Below, piece after piece: positions 36,999 through 45,671 of a stretch of 49,704 nt of DNA (positions are counted from its first letter, which is position 1; every line of letters starts with the position of its first letter). Source of the DNA: Oscillospiraceae bacterium (lineage in GTDB: Bacteria; Bacillota; Clostridia; Oscillospirales; CAG-382). The DNA lies in assembly GCA_015064485.1 (NCBI GenBank), contig SVSD01000009.1, positions 1 through 49,704 on the forward strand, read 5' to 3'. The notes beneath the pieces are model-generated. The model was not told the origin of the DNA and did not search any database. It saw only the letters and a list, made by a program, of their open reading frames with translations. A program made the position numbers and the translations under genes.

Positions 36999-38312
36999 AT
37001 GGCATTTACATTTTCAGGCGGTATACATATTGACGGATGCAAGTCGACCCGCAAAATTCCCATTGAAAATATGCCGGCTCCCGAATTTGTTGCACTGCCC
37101 CTGCAGCAACACATCGGAGCTCCGGTAAAGGCAATAGTTGCACCGGGCGACAAAGTAAAAATCGGTCAGATCATTGCAAAAAACGATAACGCCCTTTCCT
37201 GCCCTGTTCACGCAAGCATTTCCGGAACAGTTGAAAAGATAGAACTTCGGAATTCATATAACGGTATCGGAAAAACAGAATATATAATTATAAAAAACGA
37301 CGGTCTTGATGAAATTTGCGACAGTATAAAACCGCTGCAAAAGAAAGTAACCGACCTTACCTGTGATGAGATTGTTGATATCGTGCAAAATGCAGGTATT
37401 TCGGGTATGGGCGGCGCTACATTCCCGGCTTATGCAAAAATACAGTCAGCAGTCGGTAAAGCTCAGGAGATCATTATAAACTGCGCGGAATGTGAACCTT
37501 TTATAACAGCAAATCACAGACTCCTTCTTGAACACCCGATGGATGTTATAAACGGGGCAAAAATTCTTCTTATTGCTCTTGGAGTAAACAAGGCAACCTT
37601 TGCAATCGAAGACAACAAGAAAAATGCGGCAAAGGTTTTGGAAGAGCTTATCGGGGATGACAATATGTTATCAGTCAAGCTTTTAAAAACAAAATATCCC
37701 CAGGGTGATGAAAGACAGATAGTCTATGCTCTCAACCATATCGAAATTCCGACAGGCAAGCTTCCCGCCGATGTGGGATGTGTAATATTCAACGCAGAAA
37801 CATGTGCTGCAATATACCACGCTGTAGTCGACGGTATGCCCCTTGTTTCAAGAATTGTTACCGTAGACGGAGATTGTATCACAAATTCCAAAAACCTCAG
37901 AATACCGCTTGGAACCTCTTACAGCGATGTTGTAAAATATTGCGGAGGAATTAAAGGTACTCTTTCAAAGGTTATAAACGGCGGTCCTATGATGGGAACA
38001 GCCCAATGGGATCTTGAAGGCACTGTTACAAAAGGCACTTCCGCACTTTTGTTTTTCTCATCAAAATACGAAAAAAACACAGAGCCCTGCTGTATTCATT
38101 GCGGAAAGTGCGTATCTGTATGCCCGATGCATCTTGAGCCTTTATATCTTTCTCTTTTCTCAAAAGCTTCTGAATTTGAAAAATGTCTTGATTACAACAT
38201 TATGAGCTGTATGGAATGCGGTTCTTGTGCATATATATGCCCCGGAAATGTTCCGATAGTTCAGTATATAAGAGAAGCAAAAGATAAAATCAAGGCAAAA
38301 AACCAAAAGTAA
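36999..38312 (+). CDS. rnfC: Rnf complex subunit RnfC
   Basis: The 437-residue protein opens with the RnfC barrel (Gly-Gly-Ile-His-Ile and Ser-Cys-Pro-Val-His-Ala-Ser-Ile-Ser-Gly). It continues with the NADH/FMN domain (Gly-Met-Gly-Gly-Ala-Thr-Phe-Pro, Asn-Cys-Ala-Glu-Cys-Glu-Pro) and an SLBB domain, and ends with two 4Fe-4S sites, Cys-Ile-His-Cys-Gly-Lys-Cys-x3-Cys-Pro and Cys-Met-Glu-Cys-Gly-Ser-Cys-x3-Cys-Pro. It is the NADH-oxidising peripheral subunit. It resembles the PduS protein of the BMC operon but has the domains in the other order. First gene of rnfCDGEAB. Confidence 0.96.
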   Translation: MAFTFSGGIHIDGCKSTRKIPIENMPAPEFVALPLQQHIGAPVKAIVAPGDKVKIGQIIAKNDNALSCPVHASISGTVEKIELRNSYNGIGKTEYIIIKNDGLDEICDSIKPLQKKVTDLTCDEIVDIVQNAGISGMGGATFPAYAKIQSAVGKAQEIIINCAECEPFITANHRLLLEHPMDVINGAKILLIALGVNKATFAIEDNKKNAAKVLEELIGDDNMLSVKLLKTKYPQGDERQIVYALNHIEIPTGKLPADVGCVIFNAETCAAIYHAVVDGMPLVSRIVTVDGDCITNSKNLRIPLGTSYSDVVKYCGGIKGTLSKVINGGPMMGTAQWDLEGTVTKGTSALLFFSSKYEKNTEPCCIHCGKCVSVCPMHLEPLYLSLFSKASEFEKCLDYNIMSCMECGSCAYICPGNVPIVQYIREAKDKIKAKNQK

Positions 38313-38328
38313 TTTGTGAGGTATATTT

Positions 38329-39312
38329 ATGGACTTCTTAAAGGTCAGTTCATCTCCCCATATGAGACACGAGGATTCGACGAAAGTTATAATGCTTGAT
38401 GTTATTATAGCTCTTTGTCCCGCTCTCATATGGGCAATACATATATTCGGAGGACGGGCACTTATTCTGACACTTGTTTCTGTGGCATCATCCGTATTTT
38501 TCGAATTCATTTACAGGATATTTGCCAAAAAAAGTGTAACTGTCGGCGATTTTTCAGCGGCAGTTACTGGTATGCTTCTTGCATTCACCTTACCCGTATC
38601 GGTACCCTTGTGGATTCCTGTTCTCGGTTCATTTTTTGCAATAGTTATCGTAAAACAGCTTTACGGCGGACTTGGTAAAAATATAGTAAACCCCGCACTC
38701 GCTGCAAGAGTTTTTCTTTTTCTTGCCTTTCCTACAGAAATGGCAACATACACAAAACCCTTTGCAAAGCTTCCTCTTTTTTCAACTCCCGATATTACAA
38801 ATCCGGATATTGTAGCAAGCGCAACACCTCTTGCAAATATCAACGCAGGCAATTTTGCAGCTCTTGATACAGTTGATCTCCTCTTTGGCAATACTGCAGG
38901 CTGTATCGGCGAAGTATCTGCTCTTCTTCTTATTATCGGCGGAGTATATCTTTTTGTGAGAAAAATAATTACATGGCACATCCCCGTATCCTTCCTTGCA
39001 ACCGTCGCTGTTGTATCGTATATAACCGGTGCTGACCCTGTGCAGTCGGTCATATGCCATCTTCTTTCCGGCGGTCTTATTATCGGAGCGTTTTTTATGG
39101 CAACCGATTATGTGACAAGCCCGGTATCTTCAAAAGGACGAATCATCTACGGTATCGGATGCGGACTTATTACTATGTTTATCCGTCTTTGCGGAGGTTA
39201 TCCCGAAGGAGTTTCGTTTGCAATACTTGTTATGAACTGCCTTGCGTGGTATATCGATAAATTTACAAGACCTAAAGTATTCGGAGGAGGAAAAAAGAAT
39301 GAAAAGAAATGA
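38329..39312 (+). CDS. rnfD: Rnf complex subunit RnfD
   Basis: The 327-residue integral membrane protein has about nine or ten helices. The covalent FMN site is Thr166 in Asp-Ile-Val-Ala-Ser-Ala-Thr-Pro-Leu, fitting the Dxx(x)(G/S)AT pattern. It also has Lys-Asn-x-Val-Asn-Pro-Ala-Leu-Ala-Ala-Arg and Ala-Thr-Asp-Tyr-Val-Thr-Ser-Pro. RnfD carries electrons through the membrane toward ferredoxin coupled to ion pumping. Start has GTGAGG upstream. The next gene overlaps its 3' end by 14 nt. Confidence 0.95.
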   Translation: MDFLKVSSSPHMRHEDSTKVIMLDVIIALCPALIWAIHIFGGRALILTLVSVASSVFFEFIYRIFAKKSVTVGDFSAAVTGMLLAFTLPVSVPLWIPVLGSFFAIVIVKQLYGGLGKNIVNPALAARVFLFLAFPTEMATYTKPFAKLPLFSTPDITNPDIVASATPLANINAGNFAALDTVDLLFGNTAGCIGEVSALLLIIGGVYLFVRKIITWHIPVSFLATVAVVSYITGADPVQSVICHLLSGGLIIGAFFMATDYVTSPVSSKGRIIYGIGCGLITMFIRLCGGYPEGVSFAILVMNCLAWYIDKFTRPKVFGGGKKNEKK

Positions 39313-39916
39313 ATCTGTCCTCTACATACTTAATATCACACTCCGCCTTATGGCTGTATGTTGTGTGATTGCAGTTCTTGTTGCAACCGTAAATTATTTT
39401 GCAAGTCCTGTTATTGATGAAAATAACAAAAAAGCGACTAAAAATGCAATTTCGAATCTTTTCTATTCGGAAGATATCGCATACGAGCCGACAGAAGGCC
39501 TGATTTTGCCAGATGAACATAAAGGAACTGTTGATGCTGTCTATTCTGTAAAAGGCACTGAAAACGAACATATAGGCTATTGTGTTGAGCTTTCCCCCAC
39601 AGGATTCAAGGGTGAAGTTGACCTTATCGTAGCTTTTGACACAGACGGCTTTATAAAGGGTGTTGAGATCATCTCAACAAACGATGAAACCAGCGGTATA
39701 GGTACAAAAGTAAAAGACAGATCCTTTACAGATCAATTTATCGAATCAGCGGATGAAACCGTTTCGACCGATGCTTCAAAGTATATTATTGCACAGGCAA
39801 CAAAAACCTCAAAGCCTGTTTCCCAATCTATAATAACCGCAAAGGGAATCATAAACGATTTTCTTTCAAACAAGCTTGAAACTATTCCCGAAGAAAAGGA
39901 GGATTCTGTCGAATGA
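39299..39916 (+). CDS. rnfG: Rnf complex subunit RnfG, with degenerate flavin motif
   Basis: From the ATG at 39299 (GGAGGA upstream) the product has 205 residues. It has one N-terminal membrane helix (about residues 13-33) and an FMN-binding domain with Glu-Ile-Ile-Ser-Thr-Asn-Asp-Glu-Thr-Ser-Gly-Ile-Gly. The usual ApbE target Dxx(S/T)GAT-x-(T/S) reads Tyr-Ile-Ile-Ala-Gln-Ala-Thr-Lys-Thr. The Asp, Ser/Thr and Gly are replaced, though Thr168 is kept. RnfG normally holds a covalent FMN, so flavin attachment here is doubtful. Starts inside the end of rnfD and overlaps rnfE by 4 nt. Confidence 0.9.
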   Translation: MKRNESVLYILNITLRLMAVCCVIAVLVATVNYFASPVIDENNKKATKNAISNLFYSEDIAYEPTEGLILPDEHKGTVDAVYSVKGTENEHIGYCVELSPTGFKGEVDLIVAFDTDGFIKGVEIISTNDETSGIGTKVKDRSFTDQFIESADETVSTDASKYIIAQATKTSKPVSQSIITAKGIINDFLSNKLETIPEEKEDSVE

Positions 39917-40539
39917 TCGATATAAAGAAAATGATAAGAGCAGGTCTTATCGACGAAAATCCTACTTTTGTTCAGCTTCTCGGTATGTGCCCCACTCTTG
40001 CGGTTACTACAACTGCACTAAACGGGCTTGGAATGGGGATTACTGTAATTTTTGTTCTTGTCCTTTCCAATTTTCTCATTTCGCTTTTAAGAAAGTTTAT
40101 TCCATCCCAGGTAAGAATCGCATCTTACATAGTTATAATTTCAGGCGTCGTTACAGCAATCCAGCTTCTTATAAAGGCATATCTTCCCGCCCTTGACAAA
40201 TCTTTGGGGCTCTTTATTCCGCTTATTGTTGTAAATTGTATAATACTTGCCCGCGCCGAAGCATTTGCATCAAAAAACGCAGTTCTTCCGTCTATACTTG
40301 ACGGTGTATTTATGGGACTTGGTTTTACCTTGGCGCTCACACTTCTCGGAATAGTAAGAGAATTTCTCGGTTACGGAACGGTTTTCGGACTAGATATTCT
40401 TTTAAGATTTGGTTATAAACCGATTTTGTTCTTTGTACAGCCTGCGGGTGCATTTATCACCTTAGGCGTTCTGATTGCAACAGTAAATGCCTTGAGGACA
40501 AAATTTCTTTCAGCAAGTAAAAAGGAGGAGAATAAATAA
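39913..40539 (+). CDS. rnfE: Rnf complex subunit RnfE
   Basis: The 208-residue integral membrane protein has about six helices. The Asn-Pro-Thr-Phe-Val-Gln-Leu-Leu-Gly-Met-Cys-Pro-Thr-Leu-Ala-Val opening and the Ile-Val-Val-Asn-Cys-Ile-Ile-Leu-Ala-Arg-Ala-Glu-Ala-Phe-Ala segment are typical, the Cys being an iron-sulfur ligand shared with RnfA. It overlaps rnfG by 4 nt and shares one base with the start of rnfA. Confidence 0.95.
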   Translation: MIDIKKMIRAGLIDENPTFVQLLGMCPTLAVTTTALNGLGMGITVIFVLVLSNFLISLLRKFIPSQVRIASYIVIISGVVTAIQLLIKAYLPALDKSLGLFIPLIVVNCIILARAEAFASKNAVLPSILDGVFMGLGFTLALTLLGIVREFLGYGTVFGLDILLRFGYKPILFFVQPAGAFITLGVLIATVNALRTKFLSASKKEENK

Positions 40540-41123
40540 TGAATTTCTTTGCTATTCTCTCTATAATGATAACGGCAATACTTGCTGAAAACTACATTTT
40601 TTCAAAGTTTCTCGGCTGTTGCCCTTTTCTCGGTCTTTCCGAAAATCCGTCAAATGCGCTCGGAATGGGATGTGCCGTTACATTTGTAATGACTCTTTCA
40701 TCGCTTATAACAAGCCTTATAAACGAATACATACTTGTCAAATTCAATCTTGAATACCTCCAGACAATCGCATTTATTCTTATAATTGCATCGCTTGTTC
40801 AGCTTATTGAAATGTTTCTTAAAAAATCCGTACCATCTCTTTATTCTGCTTTGGGAATTTATCTTCCCTTAATTACAACAAACTGTGCAATTCTCGGTGC
40901 TTCGCTTCTTTGCGTGCAGAACGACTACAACCCTTTTATATCCGCCGTATACGGCTTTGCATCCGGTATCGGCTTTACCCTTGCAATTATCATATTTGCA
41001 GGTGTCCGTGAAAAAGTTGCTTTTGCAGATGTGCCGAAATCATTTAAGGGCTTCCCTATCGCACTTGTAACTGCCGGACTTCTTGCTATGTCCTTTGCAG
41101 GATTTTCGGGAATTACAATATAA
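40539..41123 (+). CDS. rnfA: Rnf complex subunit RnfA
   Basis: The 194-residue membrane protein is homologous to RnfE with inverted topology. It has Glu-Asn-Tyr-Ile-Phe-Ser-Lys-Phe-Leu-Gly-Cys-Cys-Pro-Phe-Leu-Gly near the start and Pro-Leu-Ile-Thr-Thr-Asn-Cys-Ala-Ile-Leu-Gly in the middle, with the Cys residues of the shared 2Fe-2S centre. GGAGGAG precedes the start within rnfE. Confidence 0.95.
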   Translation: MNFFAILSIMITAILAENYIFSKFLGCCPFLGLSENPSNALGMGCAVTFVMTLSSLITSLINEYILVKFNLEYLQTIAFILIIASLVQLIEMFLKKSVPSLYSALGIYLPLITTNCAILGASLLCVQNDYNPFISAVYGFASGIGFTLAIIIFAGVREKVAFADVPKSFKGFPIALVTAGLLAMSFAGFSGITI

Positions 41124-41153
41124 GACCGCAAAAGAAAGGTTAAGGTAAACACG

Positions 41154-41993
41154 ATGATTGAAATACTTCAAGCGTTTTTATGGTTTGCCGCAATTTCTGC
41201 GGTGATAGGTATAATTCTTGCCTTTGCTTCAAAGATTTTTTATGTGAAAACCGATGAACGCATAGAAAAGATTACGGAATATCTTCCCGGAGCAAATTGC
41301 GGAGGATGCGGTTTTGCCGGATGCTCTGCACTTGCCTGTGCAATAGTTGCGGGACAGGCGCCTGTAAATGCCTGCAACGGCTGCTCGGATGAGAATGTTA
41401 AATGCATTTCCGAAATTATGGGACTTTCCGAAGACATAAAAACAGTCCGTATGAGAGCGCAGGTTATGTGCTCAGGTACAAATGACCTTGCAAAAAAGAA
41501 ATATATTTACGACGGCGTATCCGATTGTGTGGCAGCAAACAGACTGTCGGGCGGTGATAAGCTTTGCCCCAACGGCTGCATAGGACTCGGAACCTGTGCC
41601 GACGCTTGTAAGTTTGACGCTATCAGCGTCATAAACGGAGTTGCGGCAATAGATTACGAAAAATGCAGAGCATGCGGGGCTTGTGTTAAAGCCTGTCCAA
41701 AAAATCTTATAAAGCTTGTGCCCGAAACCACTCCCTTCTGGGTCGGCTGTATGTCCGCGGACAAAGGCGCTGTAACACGCACATACTGTGATGCGGGATG
41801 TATCGGCTGTAAGCTTTGCGAAAAGAACTGCGAAGCAGGAGCAATTACAGTTACAGATAATGTCGCAAGAATCGATTATACAAAATGTACCGGATGCGGA
41901 AAATGCGAAAGTATATGTCCGAGAAAGGTCATTTGGTCGGCATATAAGAAAACAACCGTTGAAGATGCTGTTGTGCCGGTTATTTCAAAATAA
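41154..41993 (+). CDS. rnfB: Rnf complex subunit RnfB (ferredoxin side)
   Basis: The 279-residue protein has an N-terminal membrane helix (about 4-26) and the Cys-Gly-Gly-Cys-Gly-Phe-Ala-Gly-Cys cluster (about residues 47-55). Several 4Fe-4S sites follow, including Cys-Arg-Ala-Cys-Gly-Ala-Cys-x3-Cys-Pro, Cys-Ile-Gly-Cys-Lys-Leu-Cys-x3-Cys and Cys-Thr-Gly-Cys-Gly-Lys-Cys-x3-Cys-Pro. RnfB exchanges electrons with ferredoxin in the cytosol. Last gene of the operon, directly followed by a strong terminator. Confidence 0.96.
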   Translation: MIEILQAFLWFAAISAVIGIILAFASKIFYVKTDERIEKITEYLPGANCGGCGFAGCSALACAIVAGQAPVNACNGCSDENVKCISEIMGLSEDIKTVRMRAQVMCSGTNDLAKKKYIYDGVSDCVAANRLSGGDKLCPNGCIGLGTCADACKFDAISVINGVAAIDYEKCRACGACVKACPKNLIKLVPETTPFWVGCMSADKGAVTRTYCDAGCIGCKLCEKNCEAGAITVTDNVARIDYTKCTGCGKCESICPRKVIWSAYKKTTVEDAVVPVISK

Positions 41994-42002
41994 TATAAAA
42001 CT

Positions 42003-42037
42003 AAAAAATCCGAGAAATTTTCTCGGATTTTTGTTTT
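42003..42037 (+). terminator. Terminator of the rnf operon
   Basis: AAAATCCGAGAAA and TTTCTCGGATTTT form a perfect 13-bp stem with a very short loop (42004-42032), then TTGTTTTTT. Confidence 0.9.
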
Positions 42038-42042
42038 TTATA

Positions 42043-42089
42043 TTGACTTTTTTAGTTTAGTATTGTATGATTAATCATACTAATCATAC
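42043..42089 (+). promoter_or_regulatory. Promoter with overlapping palindromic operator of the AbrB-like gene
   Basis: TTGACT (42043-42048), 17 nt, TATGAT (42066-42071). A perfect 16-bp palindrome GTATGATTAATCATAC (42065-42080) covers the -10, and a third half-site AATCATAC follows at 42082-42089. This arrangement fits self-repression by the AbrB-like protein encoded 17 nt downstream. Confidence 0.75.
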
Positions 42090-42105
42090 AGAAGAGGTGA
42101 GTTTT

Positions 42106-42315
42106 ATGAATATACAGAAAGATAGATATGCCTGGATGGTGAAAATAGGCGAAAAGGGACAGTTTGTAATTCCCAAAGAGGCAAGAGATATGTTTAATCT
42201 TTTGCCGGGCGATGAAATTTTAGTGCTCGGTGACAAAAACCGAGGTATTGCAATTTTGCCGAAAGATATGCAAAAGGAATATATATCAAAAATTTTTACT
42301 GTCATAGAAGAATAG
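42106..42315 (+). CDS. AbrB/MazE/SpoVT-type DNA-binding protein
   Basis: From the ATG at 42106 (GAGGTGAG upstream) the product has 69 residues. It has the swapped-hairpin fold pattern with Val-Lys-Ile-Gly-Glu-Lys-Gly-Gln-Phe-Val-Ile-Pro-Lys-Glu-Ala-Arg and Leu-Pro-Gly-Asp-Glu-Ile-Leu-Val-Leu-Gly. These proteins bind DNA as dimers. It lies 14 nt before a glycosyltransferase gene and likely regulates that pair through the palindrome at its own promoter. An upstream start at 42067 lies in the operator and is unlikely. Confidence 0.88.
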   Translation: MNIQKDRYAWMVKIGEKGQFVIPKEARDMFNLLPGDEILVLGDKNRGIAILPKDMQKEYISKIFTVIEE

Positions 42316-42329
42316 AAAGGTGCTGTATT

Positions 42330-43499
42330 ATGAAAAAGATTGTTTTCTTTTGTATACCCGCACACGGTCATACAAATCCAACGCTTGAAGTTGTAAAAGA
42401 ACTTGTTTCTTGCGGAAACGAGGTCATATACTATTCCTATAATTTGTTTAAGGATAAAATAGAATCTGCGGGGGCAAAATTTGTTTCCTGCGACGACTTT
42501 GATATGGAACAAAAGCTTACCCCAAAGGATTCCGCACGAATCGGAAAAGACCTTGCTTTTTCAACAAAAATATTGGTTGATACTACCCTTTTGCTTGATG
42601 AAAAAGTCTGCAGCGATATGAAACGGATAAAACCGGATTGCATTGTATATGATTCTATGGCTGTTTGGGGTAAAACTGTTGCAATAAAGCTTGGCATCCC
42701 CTATATATGCTCTACAACAACCTTTGCCTTTAATAAATATTCCGCGAAAATTATGAAGCAAAGTCCTAAGGATATTATAAAAATGCTTTTTTCGATGCCT
42801 AAAATCTCAAAAGATATTAAGCGTTTGCAGGAAAAAGGATATGATATAAAGAATGTTCTTGATCTTATAGGAAGCGACGAAAAAGCTGATACAATCGTTT
42901 ACACTTCCCGTGATTTCCAGCCTTTTTCAGAAACATTTCCAGAAAACTTTTCGTTTGTAGGTCCGTCTATAAGGAAAACTTCTGAAGTTTTTGAAAAGAA
43001 ATGCGACAAGCTTATTTATATTTCTATGGGTACAGTAAATAACGATATGCTCCCTTTATATAAAAACTGCATTTCGGCTTTTGAAAACACAGATTATCAG
43101 GTTGTGATTTCTATCGGAAATATTGTGTCAAAAGATGAATTTATGCCAACACCGGACAATATTGAAATACATTCTTATGTCGACCAGATTGCAGTTCTGA
43201 AAAAGGCGGATGTATTTTTGTCCCACTGCGGTATGAACAGCGCAAGTGAAGGATTATATTTCTCAGTTCCGCTTCTTATGCTTCCCCAAACAACAGAACA
43301 AAAATCAGTAGCAGAAAGAGTCAGACAGTTTTCAGCCGGTATGATGCTTGAGAAAACCGACCCAGAATCTATCTTAAAAGCAACAGAAAAACTGATTTCT
43401 GATGATACTTTCAAAAATAATGCAAAAAACATTTCAAACGGATTTAAAAATTCTTCAGGTGCAAAAGGTGCCGCAGAAAAAATACTTTCAATCTGTTGA
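42330..43499 (+). CDS. MGT-type (GT1) glycosyltransferase
   Basis: The 389-residue protein has the GT-B fold of the macrolide glycosyltransferase group. The N-terminal domain has Pro-Ala-His-Gly-His-Thr-Asn-Pro-Thr-Leu. The nucleotide-sugar site has His-Cys-Gly-Met-Asn-Ser-Ala-Ser-Glu-Gly and Pro-Leu-Leu-Met-Leu-Pro-Gln-Thr-Thr-Glu-Gln near residues 290-320. Such enzymes glycosylate small molecules or lipids, including antibiotic inactivation in some cases. The acceptor cannot be inferred here. It is controlled together with the AbrB-like gene and ends at a hairpin shared with the convergent gene. Confidence 0.85.
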   Translation: MKKIVFFCIPAHGHTNPTLEVVKELVSCGNEVIYYSYNLFKDKIESAGAKFVSCDDFDMEQKLTPKDSARIGKDLAFSTKILVDTTLLLDEKVCSDMKRIKPDCIVYDSMAVWGKTVAIKLGIPYICSTTTFAFNKYSAKIMKQSPKDIIKMLFSMPKISKDIKRLQEKGYDIKNVLDLIGSDEKADTIVYTSRDFQPFSETFPENFSFVGPSIRKTSEVFEKKCDKLIYISMGTVNNDMLPLYKNCISAFENTDYQVVISIGNIVSKDEFMPTPDNIEIHSYVDQIAVLKKADVFLSHCGMNSASEGLYFSVPLLMLPQTTEQKSVAERVRQFSAGMMLEKTDPESILKATEKLISDDTFKNNAKNISNGFKNSSGAKGAAEKILSIC

Positions 43500-43509
43500 A
43501 GGAAAAAGA

Positions 43510-43536
43510 AAAAGGCGTGTTGTAAACACGCCTTTT
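43510..43536. terminator. Bidirectional terminator
   Basis: AAAAGGCGTGTT (43510-43521) and AACACGCCTTTT (43525-43536) form a perfect 12-bp stem with loop GTA, and A/T runs lie on both sides. It serves the converging glycosyltransferase and CD1247-like genes. Confidence 0.88.
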
Positions 43537-43550
43537 AAAATTATAAACGA

Positions 43551-43877
43551 TTATTCATCATCACCGCAAGTAGAGCAATCGTCATTACATCCGATGCAAC
43601 ACTCGGGCATATCTTCGTCTTCGTCGTATTCATCTTCGAAGTCATCATCACAGTCATCGCCGTAAAGATCAGCTTCAACATAGCCGAGGTCTTCATCAAG
43701 CTCATCTGCGAAATCATAGAGAGTGTCGATATCGTCTTCGATTTCAGCTACTTCTATTGTAAGATCGTCGAGAATGTCAACGATAAGAGAAAGGAGCTTG
43801 CCTTCCTTTGTCGTTGTGTCGTATTCCATTCCTTCCATAACGCCTTTAAGGTGTGCAACCTTTTCAGATGTTGTCAT
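43551..43877 (-). CDS. CD1247 N-terminal domain protein with acidic Cys-rich tail
   Basis: The 108-residue protein begins with a helical pair (Lys-Val-Ala-His-Leu-Lys-Gly-Val-Met-Glu-Gly, then Glu-Gly-Lys-Leu-Leu-Ser-Leu-Ile-Val-Asp-Ile-Leu-Asp-Asp-Leu). This matches the N-terminal domain of clostridial CD1247-type proteins. The C-terminal half is extremely acidic and ends with five Cys residues in Cys-Cys-x-x-Cys-x3-Cys-x-x-Cys, a possible metal site. Function is unknown. These genes are often mislabelled as AraC regulators. Located just downstream of efp. Confidence 0.75.
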   Translation of the reverse strand: MTTSEKVAHLKGVMEGMEYDTTTKEGKLLSLIVDILDDLTIEVAEIEDDIDTLYDFADELDEDLGYVEADLYGDDCDDDFEDEYDEDEDMPECCIGCNDDCSTCGDDE

Positions 43878-43910
43878 AAACTACGCCTCACTTTCTTTTA
43901 TTAAATACAA

Positions 43911-44477
43911 TTATTTGTTTGTAACTCTTTCAAGATATTCGCTTGTTCTTGTATCTATCTTAAGAACATCGCCGATATTGATAAAGAGCGGGACCTTAAC
44001 TTCAGCACCTGTTTCAAGTGTAGCGGGCTTGGATGCACCGGTTGCTGTATCACCCTTGAAGCCGGGTTCTGTTTCTGTAACTTCGAGTTCAACAAAGATG
44101 GGGGGTTCAACAGCAAATACATTACCCTTGTAGGAAACTATCTTACAAGTAATATTTTCCTTAACAAACTTAAAGTTGTCGGAAAGCTTATCAGCACCGA
44201 TGGGGAGCTGTTCGAATGTTTCGTTATCCATAAAGTAGTAAAGGTCGCCGTCGTTGTAAAGATACTGCATATCTTTTCTTTCAACATAAGCCTGCTGAAC
44301 CTTTGCTGTAGGGTTGTAAGACTTTTCGATTACACCGCCTGTGATAACATTGCGGAGCTTTGTACGAACGAAAGCCGCGCCCTTACCGGGTTTTACATGC
44401 TGGAATTCAACAACCTGAAGAACCTGACCGTCTTCTTCAAATGTTACACCATTTCTAAAATCGCCTGCAGAAATCAT
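43911..44477 (-). CDS. efp: Translation elongation factor P
   Basis: The 188-residue protein has three beta-barrel domains as usual. The N-terminal KOW-like domain has [10 protein letters not shown], with the Lys at the tip that is modified in many bacteria. The last domain carries the Gly-Asp-Thr-Ala-Thr-Gly-Ala motif and the ending with [10 protein letters not shown]. EF-P helps ribosomes through polyproline stretches. It starts with GGAGG and lies 87 nt after the M24 peptidase gene, a common neighbour. Confidence 0.96.
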   Translation of the reverse strand: MISAGDFRNGVTFEEDGQVLQVVEFQHVKPGKGAAFVRTKLRNVITGGVIEKSYNPTAKVQQAYVERKDMQYLYNDGDLYYFMDNETFEQLPIGADKLSDNFKFVKENITCKIVSYKGNVFAVEPPIFVELEVTETEPGFKGDTATGASKPATLETGAEVKVPLFINIGDVLKIDTRTSEYLERVTNK

Positions 44478-44564
44478 TTATGTTTCCTCCAAAAAATTAT
44501 TTTCCAAACGCATTGTCGCATTTTTTTACGAAAGCTTTTTACCGTATGTGTAAAAATTTTTCAA

Positions 44565-45659
44565 CTACTGTATTATTATAATATCTTTTGTGCTGTTTGT
44601 CAAGTTTTTACAACCATTTTCAGTCAAAAATACTACATCTTCGATCCTCACACCGCATTTACCTTCAATATATATGCCGGGTTCTACACTTAAAACCGCA
44701 CCTTGCGGAATTTCTTTTTTATAATTTTTACTGAAAACCGCCGATTCGTGTATTTCAAGTCCGAGTCCATGACCCAAACTATGACCAAAACACCCTTCAA
44801 ATCCCGCGAGGTCGATAAGATCTCTTGCCGCTTTATCAACATCGCATCCCGCAACATCACCTTTGATCTTTTCAAAAGCCGCATTCTGGGCAGATAGAAC
44901 TGTGTCGTATATATGAAGCATTTCGCTGTCGGGTTTTCCGATACAAACAGTTCTTGTCATATCCGAACAATAACCTTCAAATTTCGCACCAAAATCGAGT
45001 GTCAGAAAACCTTCCTTTACAACAGTTTCATCAGGTGTGCCGTGAGGCAAAGACGATTTTGTTCCGGAAACACAAATTATATCAAACGACATCCCTTGCG
45101 ATCCGTTTTTCTTCATAAAAAATTCGAGTTCCAAGGCAATTTCTCTTTCGGTCATTCCCTTTTTGATGAAAGAAACGATGTGATCAAACGACATATCGGT
45201 TATTCTTTGAGCTTCTATCATTCTTTGAAGTTCATATTCGTCCTTGACAGTTCTCAGATCATCAAAAAGCTCCTGCGCTGCCTGAAGCTTACAAATACCG
45301 CAGAGTGACTTTTCAAGTGCATCAAACTGCGAGCAAGTCATCCTTGTATTTTCGTATAAAAGGTTTGATATCTTTTCCCGCTCTATAAACTCTTTAAGTA
45401 CACTTTCTCTTGAAACGACAGCCTCTTTTATAACGACATCCTTTGAAATTTCACCGTTTCTTTGTGCAATGCACGCAATTTCATAATATCTGAAATCAAG
45501 ATACAGCTCGCAACGGTTTTTTGAAACAATACCGTAACCTGCCGTAGAATTGAAATTAAATACATATTTTCTTGTGATATCGTCGGTTATCAAAACAGCA
45601 TCAGCCGCCGCCAAAACCGCATTTTTAACCTTTTCAATTCTCAAGTCAAGATAATTCAT
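44565..45659 (-). CDS. Xaa-Pro aminopeptidase family M24 protein
   Basis: The 364-residue protein has an N-terminal creatinase-like domain (about 1-120) and the pita-bread M24 domain. Metal ligands are seen in Leu-Asp-Phe-Gly and Cys-Ser-Asp-Met-Thr-Arg, Gly-His-Gly-Leu-Gly-Leu-Glu-Ile-His-Glu, Glu-Pro-Gly-Ile-Tyr and Val-Arg-Ile-Glu-Asp. It likely removes N-terminal residues before Pro. It lies upstream of efp, a gene order shared by many Firmicutes. Confidence 0.93.
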   Translation of the reverse strand: MNYLDLRIEKVKNAVLAAADAVLITDDITRKYVFNFNSTAGYGIVSKNRCELYLDFRYYEIACIAQRNGEISKDVVIKEAVVSRESVLKEFIEREKISNLLYENTRMTCSQFDALEKSLCGICKLQAAQELFDDLRTVKDEYELQRMIEAQRITDMSFDHIVSFIKKGMTEREIALELEFFMKKNGSQGMSFDIICVSGTKSSLPHGTPDETVVKEGFLTLDFGAKFEGYCSDMTRTVCIGKPDSEMLHIYDTVLSAQNAAFEKIKGDVAGCDVDKAARDLIDLAGFEGCFGHSLGHGLGLEIHESAVFSKNYKKEIPQGAVLSVEPGIYIEGKCGVRIEDVVFLTENGCKNLTNSTKDIIIIQ

Positions 45660-45671
45660 TGTTTTCTCCGT

